Source: an uncultured Bacteroidales bacterium
Lineage (GTDB): Bacteria > Bacteroidota > Bacteroidia > Bacteroidales > JAFGXI01
Direction of reading: 5' to 3'
DNA: 42,094 nt
NCBI GenBank assembly: GCA_947311115.1
Contig: CAMZKE010000044.1
Coordinates: 1-42,094, forward strand
Under the pieces are notes generated by a model. It searched no databases. It was not told where the DNA came from and worked only from the letters and a program-made list of their open reading frames with translations. Shown in pieces: positions 26,543 through 35,031 of this stretch. The translations under genes and the position numbers were made by a program. Each line of letters starts with the position of its first letter. Positions within the stretch are counted from its first letter, which is position 1.

Positions 26543-27832
26543 ATGAGTAAAAGTATATTTGTAATATTATTTACTATATTAACTATAAATGGTGTTTTTT
26601 CTCAAATTAATGATGTAAACAGTTATAGTCGGTTACATTTGCAATATAATGAGTATAATTCAATTGTTGGCTTTAATGCCGATATTTACACTGGCTCTAA
26701 TTCATTAAAAAACACATTTGTAAATTCGTTTTTAACCAATTCGTTTATTACTGATGAATTAAAACAGGCAAATAATTTACACGATAAAAACTATTTTGGA
26801 TTTAAAAATCAGTTAAATATTTATTATTCTACACTAAAAGATACTTTGTGGAATATTGCAAATATGGGATATAAAATTTCTGTAAATAGTTATTCATTTC
26901 AAAACATGCAGTTTTCACGCGATTTTTATAACATTGCAATGTTTGGTAATAAAATGTACGAAGGTAAAACAGCAAATATTAGCGGTTTAGATATTAATTA
27001 TTTAACATTTCAATCGGTAGAATTTGGCTTGTTTAAACGATTTAAAGAACCTACAAATGGGTATCATACATTGTATCTTGGTTTAAGTTTTATTAAAGGG
27101 CAAGATTATAAATATATGTATTTAAACAATGCTAATATGTTTACAGCTAATGATGGCGAATTTATTGATTTAGAGATTAAAGGTTCGTATTTTGGCTCAG
27201 ATAGTGTTGCGTCAAATTTTGCTACTGTTGCTGGGTTAGGAGCATCTTTAAATTTTTATTGGGCTTACGAAGATGTTAAACATAATGCACGTTTCGAGAT
27301 TTCGTTTACCGAGCTTGGTTTGGTTTCGTGGTATGATAATCCGCTAAATTATAATGCAGATACAACAATTAGGTTTGAAGGTGTTGAAGTAAATAATGTG
27401 TTAAACTCTACAAATACTACTTATAATAATATTTCTAAAGACAGCGTAATAAATACTGTTTTCTCACAAAAAGATAATACTACTTTTAATAAAGCGTTAC
27501 CAAAACAATTTAATATATCTTATACAAAAATAATGTTAGATAGAAAATATGAACTTAAATTAGGGGTAGGTTATATTTTTAATGCTAACCAATTTATGCC
27601 TGCCTTATATGCTAATAATAAATTTGTTTTAGACCCTAATTTTAACATATCGTTGCTTATTGCTTATGGGGGGTATTCAAATTTTAATCTAGGATTAGGA
27701 ACAAATTTTAGAATAAAAAAACGATTTGTGGGGTACGTTGGTACTACTAATATTTTAGGATTTATTTTACCTGAAAAAACATATTCGCAAGCGTTATTTG
27801 TGAGTTTAGCATATTTGTTTGGCAAAAAGTAA
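26543..27832 (+). CDS. Outer-membrane beta-barrel protein, DUF5723-like
   Basis: The 429-residue product has a signal peptide (about 1-20, ending GVFSQ) and a body of alternating hydrophobic/polar strands rich in Asn, Tyr and Phe. This, and the general layout (a long barrel ending SLAYLFGKK), resembles the DUF5723 group of Bacteroidota outer-membrane proteins. No catalytic motif is visible and the function is unknown. A perfect 16-bp hairpin terminator follows immediately, so the gene is a single transcription unit. Confidence 0.65.
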   Translation: MSKSIFVILFTILTINGVFSQINDVNSYSRLHLQYNEYNSIVGFNADIYTGSNSLKNTFVNSFLTNSFITDELKQANNLHDKNYFGFKNQLNIYYSTLKDTLWNIANMGYKISVNSYSFQNMQFSRDFYNIAMFGNKMYEGKTANISGLDINYLTFQSVEFGLFKRFKEPTNGYHTLYLGLSFIKGQDYKYMYLNNANMFTANDGEFIDLEIKGSYFGSDSVASNFATVAGLGASLNFYWAYEDVKHNARFEISFTELGLVSWYDNPLNYNADTTIRFEGVEVNNVLNSTNTTYNNISKDSVINTVFSQKDNTTFNKALPKQFNISYTKIMLDRKYELKLGVGYIFNANQFMPALYANNKFVLDPNFNISLLIAYGGYSNFNLGLGTNFRIKKRFVGYVGTTNILGFILPEKTYSQALFVSLAYLFGKK

Positions 27833-27837
27833 TTGCG

Positions 27838-27882
27838 AAGTAGAATTAACAATTATTACATTGTTAATTCTACTTTGTTTTA
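27838..27882 (+). terminator. Terminator between barrel gene and LtaS-like operon
   Basis: A 16-bp perfect inverted repeat (27838-27853 with 27860-27875, loop of 6 nt) is followed by a T-rich tract. The next promoter's -7 box begins 2 bp later. Confidence 0.88.
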
Positions 27883-27883
27883 A

Positions 27884-27891
27884 TACTTTTG
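27884..27891 (+). promoter_or_regulatory. Promoter with probable leaderless start
   Basis: TACTTTTG matches TAnnTTTG and ends 6 nt before the ATG at 27898. The transcript is therefore expected to start at or within a base or two of the start codon. Confidence 0.55.
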
Positions 27892-27897
27892 CACTCA

Positions 27898-29769
27898 ATG
27901 ATAAAAAAAATTGCAACACCGTTTTTACTTTTAATAAGAATAATCTTGTTTTGGATATTTTTATTTGCAGTGTTACGTTTAACGTTTATTCTGTTTTATG
28001 CAGGAATAATTTCTGAAAGTTCTACTCCATTATCTGATATTGTACAAACATTTTGGTATGCAGTACCTCTTGATTTATCTATGGCAGGCTATATTGCGTT
28101 ATTGTCGTGGATAATTATTAATATTCAAATAATTATAAATACTCCTTTTGCAGATAAAATACATAAAATAGTACAATATATACTTATTGCTATTGCTACA
28201 ATTATTACTATTGGAGAAATAGGGATATATGGAGAATGGAAAACAAAATTAAATTTTAAAGCTCTTGAATATTTAAAGCACCCTTCTGAAGTAATTGAAT
28301 CAGACAAAACCTCTTTAATGATTATTAAGGTAATATTGTTTATTGTGCTAGTTAGTTTGTTAATTTTTATTTTTAATAAATTATTTTACAAAAAATTAAG
28401 TAACTCTAAAATAACTAAAATTAGCATTATACCTTTTTTTTTAATATCACCTGTATTTCTTTTTTATTTTGCACGTGGTGGTTTCGATGCAATACCAATT
28501 AGTCAAAGTTCGGTATATTTTTCTAAACATACAATTGCTAATGATATAGCTGTAAACTCGTGGTGGAATTTAATTTACGATATGTCGCATAATATGGATA
28601 TTGTAGATAAAAATATTTATGAAAGTATGCCAAAGCAAGAAGCTATAAAGATTGTTAAGCAACTTCATAAGGTAAAAAAGGATACAACAATAAGTATTTT
28701 AAAAGTACAAAAGCCTAATGTGGTAATAATACTTCTAGAGAGTTTTAGTGCCGATTTAATTGCATCGTTAGGAGGTAAGCCGGGAATAACTCCTGAAATA
28801 GAAAAATTAATCCCTGAAGGCTTGTTATTTACACATTTATATTCAAGTGGTAACCGTTCGCAACAAGGTATTGCCTCAGTTTTTGGCGGGTTTCCTGCCT
28901 TGCCTTTAACAACTTTAACTACCACACCCGCAAAAATGCATAATACACCAACAATAACAACTCGTTTTAATGATGCCGGCTATAACACCTCGTTTATATA
29001 TGGTGGACAGTTGCGTTACGGAAATATAAAAGCATATTTAATGCACAATCAATTTCAAAAAATAATGGAAGTTGATGATTTTGAAACTAAGTATCCGAAA
29101 GGAAAATTAGGAATACACGACGAGTTTATGTTAAGCGAGTTATTAGAACAGAGCAATAAGAAAAAAGAACCGTTTTTCTCTGTTCTTTTTACATTAAGTT
29201 CTCATTCGCCATACGACCAACCATTGCAAAATTCAATAAATTGGGGCGATAGTGAAGACCAATTTTTAAGCTCCGCTTATTATACTGATAAAAGTTTAGG
29301 TGATTTTTTTCGCAAAGCAAAAAAAACAAATTGGTATAAAAATACTTTATTCATTTTGGTTGCAGACCATTCGCATAATACTTATAGGCACTGGGCTATA
29401 AACCAAAAAGAGTACCGTCATATACCAATGTTATTTTTGGGCGATGTGTTAAAAGATGATTATAAAGGTGCAAAGTATAATAAAGTTTGTTCGCAGACAG
29501 ATTTAACAAAAACACTTTTAAAGCAATTGAAATTAGATGCTACAGGTTTTTCATGGAGTAAAGATTTATTTAATCCTTACACTCCTGAATTTGCCTATTT
29601 TGAATTAAATCAAGGGTTTGGATGGATAACTCCTGGTGGCTACTTGTCATACGACCACTTTAATAGCCGATATTTTCAGAATACATATACAGATTCGTTA
29701 AAAACCGAAAAACAAAAAGAAGGTGCAGCGTATTTGCAGGTATTGTTTCAAGAATTTATAGATTTGTAG
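27898..29769 (+). CDS. LtaS-like sulfatase-fold phosphotransferase
   Basis: The 623-residue inner-membrane protein has about five N-terminal spans (to about residue 200) and a large extracytoplasmic sulfatase-type domain. Metal and catalytic candidates follow the LtaS pattern: E281 in LLESFSADL, nucleophile S321 in SGNRSQQG, and D490-H491 in VADHSH. The family moves phosphoglycerol or phosphoethanolamine onto glycans or lipids; Ser in place of Thr as nucleophile is compatible. The TTG at 27889 is in frame but lies inside the promoter -7 box, so the ATG at 27898 is chosen. It starts an operon with a GT-C glycosyltransferase (1-bp gap) and a small barrel protein. A role in modifying a surface glycolipid is inferred. 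Confidence 0.87.
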   Translation: MIKKIATPFLLLIRIILFWIFLFAVLRLTFILFYAGIISESSTPLSDIVQTFWYAVPLDLSMAGYIALLSWIIINIQIIINTPFADKIHKIVQYILIAIATIITIGEIGIYGEWKTKLNFKALEYLKHPSEVIESDKTSLMIIKVILFIVLVSLLIFIFNKLFYKKLSNSKITKISIIPFFLISPVFLFYFARGGFDAIPISQSSVYFSKHTIANDIAVNSWWNLIYDMSHNMDIVDKNIYESMPKQEAIKIVKQLHKVKKDTTISILKVQKPNVVIILLESFSADLIASLGGKPGITPEIEKLIPEGLLFTHLYSSGNRSQQGIASVFGGFPALPLTTLTTTPAKMHNTPTITTRFNDAGYNTSFIYGGQLRYGNIKAYLMHNQFQKIMEVDDFETKYPKGKLGIHDEFMLSELLEQSNKKKEPFFSVLFTLSSHSPYDQPLQNSINWGDSEDQFLSSAYYTDKSLGDFFRKAKKTNWYKNTLFILVADHSHNTYRHWAINQKEYRHIPMLFLGDVLKDDYKGAKYNKVCSQTDLTKTLLKQLKLDATGFSWSKDLFNPYTPEFAYFELNQGFGWITPGGYLSYDHFNSRYFQNTYTDSLKTEKQKEGAAYLQVLFQEFIDL

Positions 29770-29770
29770 A

Positions 29771-31264
29771 ATGATTGAGAGTATAAAACAATATTACAAG
29801 CAAAGTCCTTTATTGTCAATAACTTTTGTCGGACTAATTTTGCGACTTGTAGCAGTTGTGTTTTCAAAAGGTTATGGAATGCACGACGATCATTTTCTTA
29901 TTATTGAAGCAGCACAGTCGTGGGTTGATGGTAACGATTATAATAATTGGTTGCCCTGGAATATGAAAAATCCCACTCCGTCAGGACATAGTTTTTTTTA
30001 TGTTGGTATTCATTATTTATTATTTATGTTTTTTAAGTTATTAGGTATTACAGAGCCTGATACAAAAATGTATTTAATACGTTTTATTCATGCAATATAT
30101 TCATTATTAATAATATCATTAAGCTATAAGATTACAAATAAATTATCTAATTCAAAAACAGCAAAAACAGTAGCTTGGTTGTTGGCAGTAAGTTGGTTTA
30201 TGCCATTTTTAAGTGTACGTAATTTAGTTGAAATTGTATCTATACCGCCACTACTTGCAAGTGTTTGGATAATAATTAAAGATAAAAAACATAACTTTCT
30301 TAAATACTTTTTAGCCGGTTTTATAGGTGCATTAGCATTTTCAATCAGGTTTCAAACATCGTTATTTATTGGAGGTATAGGATTAGCACTGCTTTTTCGA
30401 AAAGAATGGAAAGAAGCTATATATTTTGGAGTTGGGGCTGTTTTGTCTATGGTAATAATTCAGGGAGGTATTGATTTATTTATCTGGGATAAACCATTTA
30501 CCGAATTTGGAGAATATGTTAGATATAATTTAACACATAAAAATGATTATGGAAGTGGTGCATGGTACACATATATTTTGGTTCTGTCAGGTTTAATGAT
30601 TCCTCCATTTGGTTTGCTGTTATTTTTAGGAAGTTTAAAAACTTCGAAAAAACTTTTAATAATTTTTATTCCAACACTTATATTTTTTGCTTTTCATTCA
30701 TATTTCCCAAATAAACAGGAACGCTTTATTTTTCCTGTTCTTCCAATGTTTTTGATATTGGGTAGTATTGGTGTTGATAATTTGCTTAATGGTGTTTTAA
30801 ATAGTAAAATTTGGCATAATATTTATAAATATAGTTTGTATTTCTTCGTTATTGTAAACATAATTTTACTTCCATTTACAACTACTGTATATTCAAAAAA
30901 AGCACGTGTAGAAGCAATGTTATTTTTAAAAGATAAGAAACATAATCAATATTTTATTCACGATGCAACAAATAAAAATGGAGGAAAAATGTTGCCTCGT
31001 TTTTATTTAAACAGATGGGATATTCATAACGATTATATAGCTACATCTAAAGAGTATTACAAGTGTATTAATTTTAAAGGTAAATATGTTTTGTTTTTTG
31101 GTAACGATAATCTCTCGACTCGTATTGATAGTGTTGAAAAATATATAGGGGAAATTAAACCTGAGTATAAAGCTGCTCCAAGTTTTGTCGATTATGTATT
31201 AAACAAAATGAATAGGCATAACGCTAACGATACTATTTTTATTTATTCTAAAATAATAGAATGA
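29771..31264 (+). CDS. GT-C family glycosyltransferase, GT22/Alg9-like
   Basis: The 497-residue polytopic protein has about ten membrane spans. An acidic motif in the first external loop, HDDHF (38-42), is typical of GT-C enzymes that use lipid-linked sugars. A second block, NKQERFIFPVLPMFLILG (about 313-330), resembles the HKExRFI segment of GT22 mannosyltransferases such as Alg9 and PIG-B. The donor would be a polyprenyl-phosphate sugar. It lies 1 bp after the LtaS-like gene and overlaps the next gene by 4 bp, so the three are translationally coupled. Sugar and acceptor are unknown. Confidence 0.75.
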   Translation: MIESIKQYYKQSPLLSITFVGLILRLVAVVFSKGYGMHDDHFLIIEAAQSWVDGNDYNNWLPWNMKNPTPSGHSFFYVGIHYLLFMFFKLLGITEPDTKMYLIRFIHAIYSLLIISLSYKITNKLSNSKTAKTVAWLLAVSWFMPFLSVRNLVEIVSIPPLLASVWIIIKDKKHNFLKYFLAGFIGALAFSIRFQTSLFIGGIGLALLFRKEWKEAIYFGVGAVLSMVIIQGGIDLFIWDKPFTEFGEYVRYNLTHKNDYGSGAWYTYILVLSGLMIPPFGLLLFLGSLKTSKKLLIIFIPTLIFFAFHSYFPNKQERFIFPVLPMFLILGSIGVDNLLNGVLNSKIWHNIYKYSLYFFVIVNIILLPFTTTVYSKKARVEAMLFLKDKKHNQYFIHDATNKNGGKMLPRFYLNRWDIHNDYIATSKEYYKCINFKGKYVLFFGNDNLSTRIDSVEKYIGEIKPEYKAAPSFVDYVLNKMNRHNANDTIFIYSKIIE

Positions 31265-31926
31265 GAGTTGTTTATTTATTATTATTATTATTAATAGTTA
31301 AAATATTATTTGCACAAAGAGAATATTTAATTGAAAAAAAAAATAGTATTTTGTTTAATGAGTTTTCTATTTCAGTAAATAGAACTGATTTAGGTAAGTA
31401 TTCATCTAATAACAAAACAGGGTTTGGGTTTAGTACCTTATTTACAGCTCGTTCAGCAAAACGTATTAACATATTGTTTGGCATTGAATATAATAATACA
31501 AAATATTACGCTAATTTAATAGGTATAAGCCATTTTTCATATGTATCAGATGCTACTTATTCAATTAATACATTATCAATTCCATTTTTTTTAAGAACAA
31601 ATTTTGGTAAAAAAATAAAGTTGTTTGTTGAATTAGGAGGTTTTCTTGATTTCAATCTTTTTTGTTCAAGCAGAGGTGTTGAACATACATATTATCCAAA
31701 TAATAATAATCAAATAAAATATTCAGAAAGAAATTATTATGCTGTATCTTCATCGGTTACAGGCTTTAATTTTGGACCGTCATTAGGGGTAGGTATTAAT
31801 ATACCAATAAGTAAATATAGCTTTATTTTAAAAACTGATTACAAACTTGGAATTAGAGAATTATTTATTGAAAGAACTAGTTTATATAACCAATATATTA
31901 GATTAATAATTGGAGTTAAAATATAA
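31261..31926 (+). CDS. Small outer-membrane beta-barrel protein, PorT-like
   Basis: The 221-residue product has a signal peptide (about 1-18, ending LFAQ) and a predicted eight-strand-type barrel with Gly-rich turns (for example GFNFGPSLGVGINIPIS near 165) and a terminal IRLIIGVKI strand. It resembles the PorT/outer-membrane-beta-barrel family of Bacteroidota, but the match is general. Its ATG overlaps the glycosyltransferase stop codon (ATGA), which indicates coupling. Function is unknown; it could be a surface partner of the glycan made by the two upstream enzymes. Confidence 0.65.
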   Translation: MRVVYLLLLLLIVKILFAQREYLIEKKNSILFNEFSISVNRTDLGKYSSNNKTGFGFSTLFTARSAKRINILFGIEYNNTKYYANLIGISHFSYVSDATYSINTLSIPFFLRTNFGKKIKLFVELGGFLDFNLFCSSRGVEHTYYPNNNNQIKYSERNYYAVSSSVTGFNFGPSLGVGINIPISKYSFILKTDYKLGIRELFIERTSLYNQYIRLIIGVKI

Positions 31927-31938
31927 GAAATAATTTAT

Positions 31939-31946
31939 TACATTTG
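31939..31946 (+). promoter_or_regulatory. tRNA-Leu promoter, -7 box
   Basis: TACATTTG matches TAnnTTTG and ends 12 nt before the first base of the mature tRNA. Confidence 0.5.
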
Positions 31947-31958
31947 CAAACTATTATT

Positions 31959-32042
31959 GCCCGGGTGGTGAAATTGGTAGACACGCCAGCTTGAGGGGCT
32001 GGTGACCGCAAGGTCGTGCAAGTTCGAGTCTTGTCCCGGGCA
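31959..32042 (+). tRNA. tRNA-Leu (anticodon GAG)
   Basis: A complete cloverleaf is visible. The acceptor stem is GCCCGGG with CCCGGGC (32035-32041). The anticodon stem is CCAGC/GCTGG around the loop TTGAGGG, giving anticodon GAG at 31993-31995. A long class II variable arm containing GACC/GGTC marks it as leucine. The T loop is TTCGAGT. The discriminator base is A at 32042 and CCA is not encoded. It reads CUC and CUU codons. Confidence 0.97.
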
Positions 32043-32079
32043 CTCTCTAAAAAGCCGTATGTAATTGGTTATTATCGTT

Positions 32080-32104
32080 TTATAATAAGCGTAATTTATT
32101 ATAA
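32080..32104 (+). repeat. AT-rich inverted repeat after tRNA-Leu
   Basis: TTATAATAA (32080-32088) pairs with TTATTATAA (32096-32104) around a 7-nt loop. No T-run follows, so it may be only a weak processing or termination signal for the tRNA transcript. Confidence 0.4.
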
Positions 32105-32153
32105 TAAAATAGATACTTTGTTAAAAACCAAATTTATTTATAACTATTTTATT

Positions 32154-32161
32154 TAACTTTG
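32154..32161 (+). promoter_or_regulatory. Promoter box in front of a possible small RNA
   Basis: TAACTTTG matches TAnnTTTG. A transcript from it would start near 32167, where the first of two direct repeats begins. Confidence 0.4.
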
Positions 32162-32165
32162 TTAC

Positions 32166-32284
32166 ACTGAAAGAAGGCATTTGCGATTCTTTGAACCGAT
32201 GTCTATCTTGTGTAGGGAAAAGCTAAGCTTTTTCCTACTTTTTACTGAAAGAAGGCTAAGCTTCATCATTACCCGATGTCTATC
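32166..32284. repeat. Pair of 41-42 bp direct repeats beside the IS110 gene
   Basis: Copy A (32166-32207) and copy B (32244-32284) share the head ACTGAAAGAAGGC and the tail CCGATGTCTATC but differ in the 16-17 bases between. They start 78 bp apart. Copy B runs into the transposase stop codon. A hairpin (32212-32238) lies between them. The arrangement may mark the IS end or its non-coding RNA region. Confidence 0.7.
32167..32243 (+). ncRNA. Candidate small RNA, about 77 nt
   Basis: A promoter-like box (32154-32161) lies just upstream. The 5' part is repeat copy A, which can fold through AAAGAA/TTCTTT. The 3' end is a hairpin GTAGGGAAAAGC/GCTTTTTCCTAC (32212-32238, one G-U pair, 3-nt loop) followed by five T. 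This is the structure of a small RNA with an intrinsic terminator. It runs opposite to the adjacent transposase gene. No known RNA family is recognised. The hairpin could instead be only part of the IS end. Confidence 0.35.
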
Positions 32285-33302
32285 ATGCAACTTTCTCTTT
32301 TTTATAGTTTTCAATATATACAGTATCATTTTTCCAAAGAGTATACAATAATCCTAGAATTTTACGTTGCATAGCAACAACCCCCGCCATTTTATAATCT
32401 TTTCTTTCATTAATTCGTTTGTAGTTAGCTTTAAAAGTATCAGAATACCTAACAACAGATAGCGTTGGCATGTATAATAAACGTCTTATATGACTATTTC
32501 CCTTTTTAGATATTTTAGTTTTACCTTTCCATAGACCAGACTCTTTTTGAACTACATCTAAGCCACTATAACTAGTTAATTGTTTTATACTTTTTACATT
32601 TACAAAACCTGCCGTTTCTGCAATTATCCCAACAACAGTAAAGAAACTCACACCTGGTATTGTTGATAATTTACTCACTTTTTCTGAAATGTTACTGTCT
32701 GAATTAACTAGTTTTCTCAAATCATTCTCAACAGCGTTAATTTGTGTATTAATATATTTAATCCTACGCTTATACCTAGTAACAACCTTTTTAAGTGGTT
32801 GTGCTGCATACTCCTCCGCATGTAATTTATTTTTAACGGATGTCCTTTCGTTTATTAACTGTTCCTTTTCCCTTGTTAATGTTCTTAAATGTCTATAAAT
32901 TTTAGAATGCAGTACCCATGGGGTTAAATTTCTTTCTAAACCCATTTGTCCAATATTTTTAGAATCTACCTTATCTGTTTTGGTTTTGATGTTCAAATTT
33001 TCAAAATACTTTTTCGCGGTGCTTGGTAACAATACATGTACTACAACATCTTCTATGTCATAAAGAGAATAGGCTAAGCTTTCATAATAAACCCCGGTAG
33101 CTTCCATAGTTATATGTAGTTCTAAAGAATTGCCTTTTGTTTTATTAATCCATATAAGGAATTCTTTTACACCTTTTGTTGTATTTGCGAACTTTCGTGT
33201 TCTTTTAATTTTAATTACTTGCCCTGTTAAAAGGACCGTAAAAGCAGCGTCAAAAGTATCTTTTGACACATCAATTCATACATTTTGTTTTAATAGTTCC
33301 AT
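32283..33302 (-). pseudogene. IS110-family transposase interrupted by one in-frame TGA
   Basis: Read from the ATG at 33302 the protein begins MELLKQNV, stop, IDVSKDTFD; the TGA at 33276-33278 stands where the family has glycine in VGIDVSKD. The rest is intact: an N-terminal DEDD-type (RuvC-like) domain including TMEATGVYYESLAY and KTDKVDSKNIG, a coiled coil, and the C-terminal Transposase_20 domain with LSTIPGVSFFTVVGIIAETA and GNSHIRRLLYMPTLSVV. A GTG at 33269 could restart translation at VSKDTFD, but this would drop the first catalytic aspartate (in IDVSK), so the product should be inactive. IS110 elements lack terminal inverted repeats, so the element's ends cannot be fixed here. Confidence 0.88.
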
Positions 33303-33490
33303 CTGTTTTTTTAATTTTATTGTCGGTATTTTCTTCACAGTTTTCACTCGTCTCTTTATCCGAGATTGATGTTAAAAATATCATCCCTAAACACTTAGTC
33401 CAAACTTGCAAAAAAATAGAAGGAAATGACTATTTGTTAAACAAATAAACGAATAAGCGAATGATGTATAAATTCGAATACATTAAAGAT
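33303..33490. other. Non-coding region upstream of the IS110 gene
   Basis: No gene is visible. In IS110-group elements the targeting (bridge) RNA is encoded upstream of the transposase, so part of this stretch may be the IS left end, but I cannot draw its fold confidently. A 17-bp palindrome, TATTTGTT-A-AACAAATA, lies at 33431-33447 and could be a protein-binding site for the lipoprotein promoter. Confidence 0.35.
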
Positions 33491-33521
33491 TTTGTTCTTT
33501 TTATAATAAATTGTACTTTTA
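33491..33521 (+). promoter_or_regulatory. Promoter of the lipoprotein-recR unit
   Basis: TTTG (33491-33494) and TACTTTTA (33514-33521) are separated by 19 nt, the expected Bacteroidota -33/-7 spacing. The last base of the -7 box deviates from consensus. Confidence 0.55.
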
Positions 33522-33549
33522 GGAAATAAAATATATTAATCGTTTAACT

Positions 33550-34404
33550 ATGAAAAAATTAGTTTTTCCTATTTTGTTAATGTTTATTCTTTTGTCTTGC
33601 ACTAAAGAAGAAGAACCAAATTACTCTACAGATAGAACAATGACAGCAAAATTAGATGGTAACTTATGGAGAGCTGTTACTCCTGAAGGAGCTGTTAAAT
33701 CGGGTTTATATGTAATTTCCGGAGAATCTAAAATTGGGCATAAAATTAATTTATATATGACAGCAGTTTATGAAGGTGATTTTATTCTTGCCCCCACCTC
33801 TACCTCTTATGCCGAGTATATTTCTGCTGATGAGAATGATGGAAAATATACAACTCAAAATACTGATGGAACTAGTGGTAAAATAACAATAAAATCATTG
33901 AATACTGCCAACCATACTGCAACAGGCACTTTTTATTTTAAGGCAAATAAGTCTGGTACACATTTGTTAAAAACAATTTCAAGTGGAGAATTTACCGACA
34001 TGCCCTATACCGATTTGGCTCCAGACCCTTCTAATAACGTAATGACTGCCAAAACTAACAATAATCAATGGGTAGGAACAAGCGTAACAGCCTCTGCTTT
34101 TATGGCATCAAATCAGTTAAAAGTTTCGGGCACAGATGGATTAGAAACTATTGAGCTTATTATGCCTGCTAATGTTGTAAATGGCACCTATGCTATTGAT
34201 AACACTTCGTATTCGGGTAGTTATACGCAAGGAGTTGAAGGTTTTTCTGTTATTTCGGGAAGTATTACTGTTACTTCCAATAATACAAGTACAAAAACTT
34301 TAACCGGCTCATTTGCATTAGAAACCCAAAAAAATAGCGATACTTCTATTGAAGTTTCAATAACTGAAGGTACATTTAGCGTTGTATATACTACTTATAA
34401 TTAA
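33550..34404 (+). CDS. Lipoprotein with two DUF6252-like domains
   Basis: The 284-residue product has a type II signal peptide with lipobox LLSC (C17), so it is probably lipid-anchored in the outer membrane. Two similar beta-rich domains follow: one begins [12 protein letters not shown] (about residue 31) and the other [12 protein letters not shown] (about residue 168). Each has a NxW-like motif and a GTYxI/GxF strand pattern, as in the DUF6252 group. The domain pair looks like an internal duplication. Function is unknown. The stop codon overlaps the recR start by one base, so the two are coupled although functionally unrelated. Confidence 0.75.
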   Translation: MKKLVFPILLMFILLSCTKEEEPNYSTDRTMTAKLDGNLWRAVTPEGAVKSGLYVISGESKIGHKINLYMTAVYEGDFILAPTSTSYAEYISADENDGKYTTQNTDGTSGKITIKSLNTANHTATGTFYFKANKSGTHLLKTISSGEFTDMPYTDLAPDPSNNVMTAKTNNNQWVGTSVTASAFMASNQLKVSGTDGLETIELIMPANVVNGTYAIDNTSYSGSYTQGVEGFSVISGSITVTSNNTSTKTLTGSFALETQKNSDTSIEVSITEGTFSVVYTTYN

Positions 34405-35015
34405 TGAATAATACCGAATATCCTTCTAAGTTACTCGAAAACGCTGTAAATGAATTTTCTAAACTACCGGGTATTGGTAGTAAAACAGCTATGCGTTTAG
34501 TTTTACACTTGCTTCGTCAAAATGAGAACGAAGTTACTAACTTTGGCGAATCTATAATAAAACTAAAAAAAGAAGTAACATTTTGTGAAATTTGTAATAA
34601 TATCTCAGATAATAAAATTTGTAATATCTGTGCTGATAATTCAAGAACAAAAGATATTGTTTGTGTTGTTGAAAATTTAAAAGACGTTATTTCTATTGAA
34701 AATACAGGACAATATAGGGGCGTTTATCATGTTCTAGGTGGTATTATTTCTCCAATTGACGGATTTGGACCAAACGACATAAATATTTCTAGCTTAGAAA
34801 ACAGAGCAAAACAAAATAATATTAATGAAATAATTTTTGCTTTACCAACTACAATGGAAGGAGATACTACTAATTATTATATACATAAAAAAGTAAAAAA
34901 ATACATTTCCTCTTTTTCTGTTTTAGCACGAGGAGTTGCTATAGGCGATAAATTAGAATACACAGATGAAATAACACTTGGGCGTTCTATTTTAAACAGA
35001 ACAAGTTTTTTGTAA
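34404..35015 (+). CDS. recR: Recombination mediator protein RecR
   Basis: RecR works with RecO and RecF to load RecA at single-strand gaps. The 203-residue product has a helix-hairpin-helix [12 protein letters not shown] (21-32), a four-cysteine zinc finger (C61, C64, C73, C76), and a Toprim domain starting [10 protein letters not shown]. Near residue 112 is the GxYHVLGGxxSPxxGxGP signature. Length is normal. Its ATG shares one base with the upstream lipoprotein stop, and it has no promoter of its own in sight. Confidence 0.96.
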   Translation: MNNTEYPSKLLENAVNEFSKLPGIGSKTAMRLVLHLLRQNENEVTNFGESIIKLKKEVTFCEICNNISDNKICNICADNSRTKDIVCVVENLKDVISIENTGQYRGVYHVLGGIISPIDGFGPNDINISSLENRAKQNNINEIIFALPTTMEGDTTNYYIHKKVKKYISSFSVLARGVAIGDKLEYTDEITLGRSILNRTSFL

Positions 35016-35031
35016 ACTTTTTAGTAAAAAC

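Noticed and set aside
33276-33278. TGA read as glycine (an alternative genetic code)
   Set aside because: TGA ends several other genes here, including those at 11731, 16977 and 31264, so a simple nonsense mutation is more likely.
32689-33448. Small plus-strand open frames over the IS110 region
   Set aside because: They are antisense to the transposase or to its leader, hydrophobic by composition only, and have no start signals.
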